Positions 16,203 through 22,835 of a stretch of DNA of 34,582 nucleotides are shown in pieces. Position 1 is the first letter of the stretch. Every line of letters begins with the position of its first letter. The position numbers and the translations under genes were made by a program. The DNA comes from an uncultured Actinomycetes bacterium. GTDB taxonomy: Bacteria; Actinomycetota; Thermoleophilia; Gaiellales; Gaiellaceae. The stretch is taken from assembly GCA_903915545.1 (NCBI GenBank), contig CAIWTI010000277.1:1-34582 (forward strand). The letters are read 5' to 3'. The notes beneath the pieces were generated by a model, which saw only the letters and a list, made by a program, of their open reading frames with translations, ran no database searches and was not told the DNA's origin.

Positions 16203-17471
16203 TCAAAGCTTCCAGACCTTCCCGAGATCCTCGTGGCCGCGGGTGGCATTGCGGAAGTCGACGGTGACCTTCGAGCGCTTCACGACGTCGGCGTAGTCGA
16301 TCGTCGAGTGTGCGGTGACGATCGCGACGCAGTCGTGGTCTTCCGGAACGAGCGGCGAACACGTCAGCCCCTCGAACTCGGGCACGAAAGGATCGTGGAA
16401 CGCCACGTTCGCCCCTGCGTTCCTCAGCAGGTGGATCAGCTTCTCGGCTGGCGTTTCACGACAGTCGCCGATGTCAGCCTTGTAGGCGACGCCGAGGACG
16501 AGCACCTTTGAGCCCGACAGCGACTTCTGCAGCGTGTGGTTCAAGGCCTGCGAGATCACCGAGCGGCAGAAGTACGGCATGTTGTTGTTGACCTCACCTG
16601 CGAGCTCAATGAACCGCGTGCTGAAGTCAAACTCACGCGCCTTCCACGAGAGGTAGTACGGGTCGAGCGGAATGCAGTGACCGCCAAGGCCCGGGCCCGG
16701 CTGGAAGGGCATGAAGCCAAACGGCTTCGTTGCCGCCGCGCCAATGACTTCCCAGACGTCGATATTCATGCGATCGCAGAGCTGCGCAAGCTCGTTGACG
16801 AGCGCGATGTTGACCGAGCGGAAGATGTTTTCGAGGAGCTTCGTGAGCTCTGCTGCTTCGGGCGTCGAGACGATGTGCACGGTGTCGATCGCCGCGCGGT
16901 AGACATCGGCCGCTGCTTCGCAGCAGGCGGGGGTCAGGCCGCCAAGCACCTTCGGAGTTGTCTTGGTTGTCCAATCGGTGCGGCCTGGGTCGACACGCTC
17001 GGGCGACATTGCAAGGTGGAAGTCGACACCAGCGGTCATGCCGCTACCGGCTTCGAGGATCGGCTTCAGGATCTCGCGGGTCGTTCCCGGGTAGGTCGTC
17101 GACTCAAGGACGATGATCTGTCCCTTGCGGATAACGGGCGCCAAGCTGCGTGCGGCGCTCTCGACGTACGAGAGGTCTGGTTCGCGCTGCTTGGTAAGCG
17201 GCGTCGGCAGGGCGATCAACACGGCGTCGGCTTCGGCCGCGCGGCCGTAGTCGGTTGTGGCGACGATCCGGCCTGCGGCGGCATGCGGCGCAAGCAGCTC
17301 GGAAGCGACGTCTTCGATGTGGCTTTCGCCACGGTTGAGCGACTCAACGACGCGCGGATTGATCTCAATCAGCAGGACGCGACGGCCCGCATCGGCGAAG
17401 GTCTGGGCGAGTGGCACACCGACGTAGCCGGCGCCAACGATTGCGACGTCGAACGTATCCGCGCCGCTCAT
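16203..17471 (-). CDS. wbpA: UDP-N-acetylglucosamine 6-dehydrogenase (WbpA/CapL type)
   Basis: This 422-residue nucleotide sugar dehydrogenase has the NAD loop VAIVGAGYVGVPLA near the N-terminus. It then shows ALPTPLTKQREPDLSYV, LESTTYPGTT, SPERVDPG, KLLENIFRSVNIALVNELA, and the catalytic Cys in GPGLGGHCIPLDPYYL. The TKQREPDLSYV and TKPFGFMPFQPGPG segments match the UDP-GlcNAc dehydrogenase branch more than UDP-glucose or UDP-ManNAc dehydrogenases. It oxidises C6 to the uronic acid. The ATG at 17471 has GGAG 9 nt upstream; the longer frame from 17543 adds an unrelated basic leader. It lies 20 nt after the epimerase gene in the same direction. Confidence 0.9.
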   Translation of the reverse strand: MSGADTFDVAIVGAGYVGVPLAQTFADAGRRVLLIEINPRVVESLNRGESHIEDVASELLAPHAAAGRIVATTDYGRAAEADAVLIALPTPLTKQREPDLSYVESAARSLAPVIRKGQIIVLESTTYPGTTREILKPILEAGSGMTAGVDFHLAMSPERVDPGRTDWTTKTTPKVLGGLTPACCEAAADVYRAAIDTVHIVSTPEAAELTKLLENIFRSVNIALVNELAQLCDRMNIDVWEVIGAAATKPFGFMPFQPGPGLGGHCIPLDPYYLSWKAREFDFSTRFIELAGEVNNNMPYFCRSVISQALNHTLQKSLSGSKVLVLGVAYKADIGDCRETPAEKLIHLLRNAGANVAFHDPFVPEFEGLTCSPLVPEDHDCVAIVTAHSTIDYADVVKRSKVTVDFRNATRGHEDLGKVWKL

Positions 17472-17490
17472 GGGTGAATTCTCCAAATGG

Positions 17491-18522
17491 TCACGGCGAC
17501 GAAGCGTACAGAGCGGCCGCGATGCGCTCAGAGGCATGTCCATCGCCGTAGAGGACTGGACGCTCCTCCGGCATGGCCGCGCGGGCCGCTGCGGCCAGGA
17601 TCGCGTCCGGGTCGGAGCCGACGAGGACGTTCGCTCCAGCCGTGATCGTGTCGACCCATTCGGTGTTCTCGCGCAGCGTCACGCAGGGCACGCCGTACCA
17701 GTACGCCTCCTTCTGGAGGCCGCCCGAATCGGTGAGGATCAACCGTGCCTGCGACGCAAGCGCCGAGAAGTCGAGGTAGCCAAGCGGCCCGATTGTGTCG
17801 AACGAGTGCGGAATCGTCGCGAGCACCCCCGCCGTGCGCGGGTGCGCCGGAAAGACGAGTGGACCCTCAATGCGGTCGAGGGCCGACGCGATCCGCGCGA
17901 GTCTTCCCGGGTCGACGTTCGCCTCGCGGTGGATCGTGACGACGGTGTAGCCGCCCGGCTCAAGGCCGAGGCGCGTGAGGACGTCGGAGCGCTCGCGCGC
18001 GACGGGTGAGAAGAGTCGCGTTGCATCGGCCATCACGTCGCCGACGACGACGCTGCGGCCCGGAACCCCCTCGCTGCGGAGCTGTTTCGCCGCGCGCTCA
18101 TCGGGACAGAGCAGCAACGTTGAGATGCGATCGACGGCGATACGGTTCCGCTCCTCGGGCATCGAGAGGTCGAATGAGCGGAGCCCCGCCTCGATATGCG
18201 CAACCGGGATCGACCCCGCGGCTTCTGCGCCCGCAACCGTCGTATTGGTGTCGCCGTAGACGAGCACCCAGTCGGGTAGCTCTCGCGCGACGACCTCGGC
18301 AAGCGGCCCAACCATCGCCTTGGGATCGGCTGTGCGTAACCCAAGCGACACCTGCGGGGGTGCGATCCCAAGCTCCTCAAAGAACACCTCCGAGAGCTCG
18401 CGATCGTAGTGCTGACCCGTGTGCACGAGCACCTCGTCGATCCCCGCCAAGCGCAGCGCGGCACCCAGCGGAGCGGCCTTGATGAACTGCGGTCGGTTAC
18501 CTACAACAGTGAGTACCCGCAT
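17491..18522 (-). CDS. wbpI: UDP-N-acetylglucosamine 2-epimerase (non-hydrolysing), WbpI/WecB-like
   Basis: This 343-residue protein has the family motifs GNRPQFIKAAPL, HTGQHYDRELSEVFFEELGI, VYGDTNTTVAGAEAA, HIEAGLRSFDLSMPEERNRI and LTDSGGLQKEAYWYGVPCVTLRE. It inverts C2 of a UDP-GlcNAc-type sugar. In the Wbp pathway the substrate is the 2,3-diacetamido uronic acid; in WecB it is UDP-GlcNAc itself. The sequence does not separate these, so the pathway role comes from context. I chose the ATG at 18522 over the GTG at 18525 because a TAGTGT box lies 7 nt before the ATG, as in the other leaderless genes here. It is the first gene of a four-gene minus-strand operon. Confidence 0.88.
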   Translation of the reverse strand: MRVLTVVGNRPQFIKAAPLGAALRLAGIDEVLVHTGQHYDRELSEVFFEELGIAPPQVSLGLRTADPKAMVGPLAEVVARELPDWVLVYGDTNTTVAGAEAAGSIPVAHIEAGLRSFDLSMPEERNRIAVDRISTLLLCPDERAAKQLRSEGVPGRSVVVGDVMADATRLFSPVARERSDVLTRLGLEPGGYTVVTIHREANVDPGRLARIASALDRIEGPLVFPAHPRTAGVLATIPHSFDTIGPLGYLDFSALASQARLILTDSGGLQKEAYWYGVPCVTLRENTEWVDTITAGANVLVGSDPDAILAAAARAAMPEERPVLYGDGHASERIAAALYASSP

Positions 18523-18528
18523 CACGGG

Positions 18529-18534
18529 TACACT
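18529..18534 (+). promoter_or_regulatory. -10 box TACACT for tRNA-Lys
   Basis: TACACT lies 13 nt before the tRNA 5' end at 18548, giving a short 5' leader for RNase P. No clear -35 hexamer is visible. Confidence 0.4.
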
Positions 18535-18535
18535 A
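18530..18535 (-). promoter_or_regulatory. -10 box TAGTGT placed for the leaderless epimerase operon
   Basis: TAGTGT on the minus strand is 7 nt before the ATG at 18522. It overlaps by five bases a TACACT box on the plus strand that suits the tRNA-Lys gene. Confidence 0.5.
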
Positions 18536-18547
18536 CGCGCGCTTCAC

Positions 18548-18620
18548 GGGCCGTTAGCTCAGTTGGTAGAGCAGGGGACTCTTAATCCCAAGGTCGAAGG
18601 TTCGAGCCCTTCACGGCCCA
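18548..18620 (+). tRNA. tRNA-Lys (anticodon CTT)
   Basis: The 73-nt cloverleaf has the acceptor stem GGGCCGT/ACGGCCC, D arm GCTCAGTTGGTAGAGC, anticodon loop CTCTTAA (anticodon CTT, reading AAG), and T arm GAAGG-TTCGAGC-CCTTC with discriminator A. CCA is not encoded. The top pair of the anticodon stem is a G-A mismatch; all other stem pairs are good. It is a single tRNA gene, divergent from the epimerase operon. Confidence 0.95.
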
Positions 18621-18793
18621 TCCGTTACGACATCGCTGCCGCTTGTACGTTCGACCATCGGGAACGAGCTCAAGTGGTTGTGACCTCCCCCTTTACTTTG
18701 CGCGGCATCTTTACAGCGCAGACAGGGTTGCCTCGGCTAGAAAGAGTGGTCTGTCTACTACCTCGGCTGTAGCCGCCAATGCGAGCTGCACGC

Positions 18794-18811
18794 GCTGCGA
18801 GACCCCGCAGC
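18794..18811 (+). repeat. Small hairpin in the leader between tRNA-Lys and the ferritin-like gene
   Basis: GCTGCG/CGCAGC forms a perfect 6-bp stem with a 6-nt loop, in the 267-nt gap 18621-18887. It could be part of the ferritin-like gene's 5' leader or a terminator for the tRNA transcript. Otherwise I see only the ribosome binding site in this gap and no convincing promoter. Confidence 0.3.
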
Positions 18812-18873
18812 CCCGAGTGGATGCCCCAAACCATGTGGCTTCTGGAATCCGTCGGAAGCAACTCAATTCACAT

Positions 18874-18880
18874 GGAAGGA
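18874..18880 (+). promoter_or_regulatory. Strong ribosome binding site of the ferritin-like gene
   Basis: GGAAGGA lies 7 nt before the ATG at 18888. It is one of the clearest Shine-Dalgarno sites in the window and contrasts with the leaderless genes. Confidence 0.7.
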
Positions 18881-18887
18881 AATCCAC

Positions 18888-19553
18888 ATGTCAGATCTCC
18901 TCACGCTCGAAACGCTCGACGTTGACGGTGCGATCCGCGAATCCGCGGAGGCCGCGGGCCACTCCCGTGGTGCGTTTCTCACGAAGGCCGGTACGGGGAT
19001 TGGTGCCCTCATCGCAGGCGGTGCGTTGCTCGGCGCTCTGCCAGAGATCGCTTCGGCCGGCGTGTCGAGCGGCGACATCAAGATCCTGAACTACGCGTTG
19101 ACCCTTGAGTACCTGGAGGCTTCGTTCTACGCAGAAGCGGTGAAGAAGGGTGCACTGACGGGTGAGACGAAGGCATTTGCGAAGGTCGTCGCGGGCCACG
19201 AGGCCGCACACGTCACCGCCCTTAAGGGGACGCTCGGTTCAAAGGCCGTAGCCAAGCCGAAGTTCGACTTCGCAGATACGACCTCAAGCCAGGCGAAGTT
19301 CCAGGCGACATCCGAAGTCCTCGAGTACACGGGCGTGAGCGCCTATCTCGGGCAGGTCGGCCACATCAAGTCGGGTGCTGTTCTCGCCGCGGCTGGATCG
19401 ATCCTTCCTGTTGAAGCGTGGCACGCCGCATGGATCGCCGACATCCGGCGGCAGGGTGGGGCGCCGTACCCCGCTCCGGTGGCATTCGCCGCCGGTAAGA
19501 CCATGGCCCAGATTCTCACCGCAGTGAAGGCGACAGGCTTCATCGTCGTCTAG
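18888..19553 (+). CDS. Exported ferritin-like (Ferritin_2 type) protein
   Basis: This 221-residue protein has an N-terminal region resembling a Tat signal: SRGAFLTKAG, a hydrophobic core of about 25 residues, and a cleavage-like LPEIASAG (near residues 50-57). The second Arg of the usual pair is replaced by Gly. The mature part is a four-helix ferritin-like domain. Candidate metal ligands are the Glu residues of LEYLEASF, E-x-x-H in GHEAAH, Glu in SEVLEYTG, and E-x-x-H in PVEAWH, a complete di-iron set. Relatives include desiccation-related PCC13-62-type proteins. Iron storage or redox protection outside the membrane is possible but unproven. It is monocistronic, with its own ribosome binding site and a hairpin after it. 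Confidence 0.85.
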   Translation: MSDLLTLETLDVDGAIRESAEAAGHSRGAFLTKAGTGIGALIAGGALLGALPEIASAGVSSGDIKILNYALTLEYLEASFYAEAVKKGALTGETKAFAKVVAGHEAAHVTALKGTLGSKAVAKPKFDFADTTSSQAKFQATSEVLEYTGVSAYLGQVGHIKSGAVLAAAGSILPVEAWHAAWIADIRRQGGAPYPAPVAFAAGKTMAQILTAVKATGFIVV

Positions 19554-19564
19554 CCCTACTCCGG

Positions 19565-19600
19565 CCGGGACGGCGGCGTGTTCCAGCGTCGTCGTCCCGG
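19565..19600 (+). terminator. Long hairpin after the ferritin-like gene
   Basis: CCGGGACG (19565-19572) pairs with CGTCCCGG (19593-19600). The stem continues inward with GCGGCG and CGTCGT through G-U pairs to about 14 bp and an 8-nt loop. It starts 12 nt after the stop codon. There is no T-run. Confidence 0.6.
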
Positions 19601-19625
19601 CGGAACTCGCTCAGCGCGCTGACGG

Positions 19626-19835
19626 CTATCGCTTCCGCGGCGCGCGCGGCATTGGGCCGGCAGCGATCACGAGTGCGCAAACGATGAGCACTGCACCAGT
19701 GCCAAAGAGCGTCATTCCGACCGACACACTGTCCGTACCCCATGCAAGAATTGCCCCGAGGGTGACGAATCCGATCCCTACCGCTCGGCTGAGACGGCGC
19801 ACCGACGTGAGTGCTCTGATCGTTGGTGACTGCAC
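19626..19835 (-). CDS. Small two-helix membrane protein, unknown function
   Basis: This 69-residue protein has a basic N-terminus (SPTIRALTSVRRLSR), two predicted membrane helices (about residues 19-32 and 38-59), and a basic C-terminal end (PRAPRKR). The gene is supported by an excellent AGGAGG site at 19842-19847, 6 nt before the GTG start, and by its position between two well-defined genes. It is divergent from coxB across 66 nt. No family is recognised. A role with the oxidase is possible only by proximity. Confidence 0.65.
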   Translation of the reverse strand: MQSPTIRALTSVRRLSRAVGIGFVTLGAILAWGTDSVSVGMTLFGTGAVLIVCALVIAAGPMPRAPRKR

Positions 19836-19841
19836 AGTCTG

Positions 19842-19847
19842 CCTCCT
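19842..19847 (-). promoter_or_regulatory. Perfect AGGAGG ribosome binding site
   Basis: The minus strand reads AGGAGG, 6 nt before the GTG at 19835. This is what makes the 69-residue gene credible. Confidence 0.7.
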
Positions 19848-19887
19848 CGTTCGAACGGTTCCCCCGGCACGCGTCGCGCGTTTCGTT

Positions 19888-19893
19888 TAGGGT
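19888..19893 (+). promoter_or_regulatory. -10 box TAGGGT before coxB
   Basis: TAGGGT is followed by 8 nt and the GTG at 19902, with no Shine-Dalgarno sequence. It is the probable promoter of the caa3 oxidase operon. Confidence 0.4.
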
Positions 19894-19901
19894 ACGCGCC
19901 C

Positions 19902-20909
19902 GTGACTCGGGGATCGATTTTCAAACTGCTCGCGTACGCCGTCGTCGCCGGTGCTGTGACGACCGCTGTCGCCGTTCTTATTCCGTGGTTGCCGACTGCA
20001 GCAACGCGTCAGGCAGACCGCATGTGGTTCTCCATCTGGTTCGCGGAGATCATCGCGATCGTCGTTTTCGCCGTCGTAGCAGCGGTTCTCGTCTACTGCG
20101 TGGTCGAATTCCGCGCGAAGCCGGGTGACCTGAGCGACGGCCCGCCGACCCATGGCCACACGATGCTGGAGATCATCTGGACGGCGATCCCAACGGTTCT
20201 CGTCGTGGCAATCACGATCGTGGCCGCCATCGTCATCCATGACAACGGGAAGGCTGGAGCGAATCCGCTCGTGGTCAAAGTGATCACGCAGCAGTTCACC
20301 TACCAATTTGAGTATCCGAACGGCAAGACGTACGACATCCTCCGTCTTCCGAAGGATCGCAACGTCAAGCTCGACCTCTCATCGAAGGACGTCATCCACT
20401 CATTCTGGGTGCCCGCATTCGGTGAGAAGTCAGACGCAGTCCCGGGGATCTCGACCTCGATTGTGATCACCCCGACGCGTACCGGCTACTACCCAGTCAT
20501 CTGTACCCAGCTCTGCGGTCTCGGCCACGCGCTCATGCGCAGCGAGGCGATCGTGCTTGAGCAGGCCGCATTCGACACCTGGTACACCTCGGCCGACGCA
20601 GCCCCCGCACCCGCTGCGGGTGGCGACGACGGTAAGACGATCTACACCACGGCTGGCTGTGGCGCGTGTCATACGTTCACTGCAGCGGGCTCGGCCGGAA
20701 AGATCGGACCGTCGCTCGACAACCTGAGCAGCGCGGCTGCAAAGGCCGGCCAGTCGCTGGACGATTTCATCAGCTCCTCCATTACTGATCCGGACTCAAG
20801 CCTGGCAGCCGGTTACGCCAAGGGTGTTATGCCCTCGACGTACAAGACCAGCATTTCGGGCACACAACTCGATTCACTCGTCAAGTATCTCGCGGAGAAC
20901 ACGAAATGA
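19902..20909 (+). CDS. coxB: Cytochrome c oxidase subunit II with fused cytochrome c (caa3 type)
   Basis: This 335-residue protein starts with a hydrophobic signal or anchor segment. Two membrane helices follow (about residues 44-68 and 90-112), then the cupredoxin domain with the binuclear CuA site CTQLCGLGHALM near residues 201-212 (Cys, Cys, His and Met all present). An Ala/Pro-rich linker leads to a class I cytochrome c domain with heme motif CGACH near 253-257 and a probable Met ligand in GVMPSTY. The fusion lets the subunit accept electrons directly from the bc complex or a small cytochrome c. The stop overlaps coxA by four bases. Confidence 0.96.
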   Translation: MTRGSIFKLLAYAVVAGAVTTAVAVLIPWLPTAATRQADRMWFSIWFAEIIAIVVFAVVAAVLVYCVVEFRAKPGDLSDGPPTHGHTMLEIIWTAIPTVLVVAITIVAAIVIHDNGKAGANPLVVKVITQQFTYQFEYPNGKTYDILRLPKDRNVKLDLSSKDVIHSFWVPAFGEKSDAVPGISTSIVITPTRTGYYPVICTQLCGLGHALMRSEAIVLEQAAFDTWYTSADAAPAPAAGGDDGKTIYTTAGCGACHTFTAAGSAGKIGPSLDNLSSAAAKAGQSLDDFISSSITDPDSSLAAGYAKGVMPSTYKTSISGTQLDSLVKYLAENTK

Positions 20910-22831
20910 CATCAGTCGCGCACGACCACCATCACGCTCCGGCGTCACCTTCCGGTCTCCGGAAGTTCACCGCCCCGGGCTGGTATCGCGTTCTCTGGAC
21001 GACGCCGCTCGTCGGTCTCATCGGCCTCGGCATCGTCGGCCTGATCCGCTCGGCAGCTGGTTGGGATCCCGTTTGGAAGTCCGGACCGCTCGCGACCGTC
21101 GGCACGGTCTCGTTCCCAATGGGCCTCCTGATTGGTCTTGGCGGCTTCGACTTTTGGACGTACTACGCATCGGGTAAGAAGACGCGCCCAGAGAGTCACG
21201 ATGGTCATGGTGCGACGAGCTGGAAGGACTACTTCCGGATCAACACCGACCACAAGGTGATCGGCATTCAGTACACGGTCACGACGATGTTCTTCTTCGT
21301 CGTCTCGGGCCTCATGGCGCTGCTTTTCCGTGCCGAGCTTGCGAAGCCGGGCGACCAGTACTTCAACCCGCAGACATTCAACATTCTTGTCACAGAGCAC
21401 GCGATCCTGATGATCCTGCTCGTGATTATCCCGGCGTTTGCCGGACTCGGAAACATCGTCATCCCGCTGATGATCGGCGCGTCTGACATGGCGTTCCCGA
21501 AGCTCAACGCGCTCTCGTACTGGCTGCTGCCGATCGCTGGCATCACGTTCATGGCCGGCATGTTTGCTCCGGGCGGCGGTCCGTCGGCCGGCTGGACGTG
21601 TTACGCGCCGCTCTGTGCGCATCAGCCCATGGGCAACATCTTCTTCAACATGGCCGTCCAGTGGGGTGGTGCGAGCTCGATCATGACCGCACTCAACTTC
21701 CTGGTCACGATCATCACGATGCGCGCGCCGGGCATGACGTTCTGGCGGATGCCGCTCCTCGTGTGGGCCAACTTCTCCACCTCGCTGCTCGTCGTGCTCG
21801 CCACGCCGTTCATCGCCGGCTCGCAGTTCTTCGAGCTCTTCGATCGCGTGATGCACACGAACTTCTTCGAAGCATCGGGCGGTGGGTACGTGCTCGGGTA
21901 CCAGCACATCTTCTGGTTCTACTCACATCCGGCCGTCTACATCATGCTGCTGCCTGGATTCGGGATCATCTCCGAGGTGATCGCGGTGATGAGCCGCAAG
22001 CCGATCTTCGGGTATCGCCTGATGGCTTTGTCATTGCTCGCGATCCTTGTGCTCGGCTTCTCGGTGTGGGCTCACCACATGTACGTCGCCGGCATGGCTG
22101 GCTGGCTGCGCGTGCCAATGATGGCTAGCACCTTGCTGATCGCCGTGCCGACCGGCATCAAGATCTTCTCGTGGCTTGCCACGATGTGGAACGGCAAGAT
22201 CAACTTCAACACGCCAATGCTGTGGGCGACGGGCTTCATCGCGACGTTCGTCATCGGCGGCCTCTCCGGCGTGTGGCTCGGCGCGGTGTCGATCGACATT
22301 CCGGTCAGCTCGACCTACTTCATCGTCGCGCACATCCACTACGTGCTCTTCGGCGGCTCGGTGTTCACGATCTTCACGGGCATCTACTACTGGTACCCCA
22401 AGGTCACGGGCCGGATGTACAACGAAAAGCTTGGGAAGCTGCATTTCTGGATGACGTTCATCGGCTTCAACGCAACGTTCTTCCCGATGCACTACCTCGG
22501 CACGCAGGGCATGCCGCGCCGCGTCGCTGACTACGCTCCGCGCTTCCACGACCTGAACGCGTTTGCGTCGATCGCCTCGTACTTCCTCGGGGCATCAACC
22601 GCCATCTTCCTTTTCAACATGATTTGGTCATGGACGAAGGGTGAAGTTGTTGGCTCGAACCCTTGGCGTGCAATGACACTCGAGTGGCAGGTCAGCTCAC
22701 CTCCGCCGATCTTCAACTTCGAAGAAGTGCCACAGATCGTCGGCGGCCCCTACGAGTTTGGCGTCCCCGGCGCCCGGCATGCCATCCTCGGCTCGGCGCA
22801 GGCAGAGCCGGTAGCTACCGGCGGCCACTAG
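20906..22831 (+). CDS. coxA: Cytochrome c oxidase subunit I, A2 type, with N-terminal two-helix extension
   Basis: This 641-residue heme-copper oxidase core has heme a and a3 ligands in TEHAILMI (helix II) and VAHIHYVLFGG, CuB ligands in FYSHPAVY (about 338-345) and WAHHMYV, and the K-channel Lys in PTGIKIFSW. The D-channel entrance Asp is in GASDMAFPKLN. The motif is YSHPxV, not GHPEV, so the usual helix VI Glu is absent. This is the A2 subclass, where the Tyr-Ser pair is thought to replace it. About 100 residues precede the usual start (DYFRINTDHKVIGIQY) and include two membrane helices and a His-rich beginning (HDHHH). It is coupled to coxB by an ATGA overlap. Confidence 0.97.
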   Translation: MTSVAHDHHHAPASPSGLRKFTAPGWYRVLWTTPLVGLIGLGIVGLIRSAAGWDPVWKSGPLATVGTVSFPMGLLIGLGGFDFWTYYASGKKTRPESHDGHGATSWKDYFRINTDHKVIGIQYTVTTMFFFVVSGLMALLFRAELAKPGDQYFNPQTFNILVTEHAILMILLVIIPAFAGLGNIVIPLMIGASDMAFPKLNALSYWLLPIAGITFMAGMFAPGGGPSAGWTCYAPLCAHQPMGNIFFNMAVQWGGASSIMTALNFLVTIITMRAPGMTFWRMPLLVWANFSTSLLVVLATPFIAGSQFFELFDRVMHTNFFEASGGGYVLGYQHIFWFYSHPAVYIMLLPGFGIISEVIAVMSRKPIFGYRLMALSLLAILVLGFSVWAHHMYVAGMAGWLRVPMMASTLLIAVPTGIKIFSWLATMWNGKINFNTPMLWATGFIATFVIGGLSGVWLGAVSIDIPVSSTYFIVAHIHYVLFGGSVFTIFTGIYYWYPKVTGRMYNEKLGKLHFWMTFIGFNATFFPMHYLGTQGMPRRVADYAPRFHDLNAFASIASYFLGASTAIFLFNMIWSWTKGEVVGSNPWRAMTLEWQVSSPPPIFNFEEVPQIVGGPYEFGVPGARHAILGSAQAEPVATGGH

Positions 22832-22835
22832 TGCC

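Noticed and set aside
15334-16296. A 320-codon plus-strand frame opposite the Gfo/Idh/MocA gene, and a similar one at 16536-17477
   Set aside because: Both are antisense shadows of genes with clear catalytic motifs.
20945-21907. A 320-codon minus-strand frame opposite coxA
   Set aside because: It is antisense to conserved oxidase sequence, and its charged repetitive translation lacks any family match.
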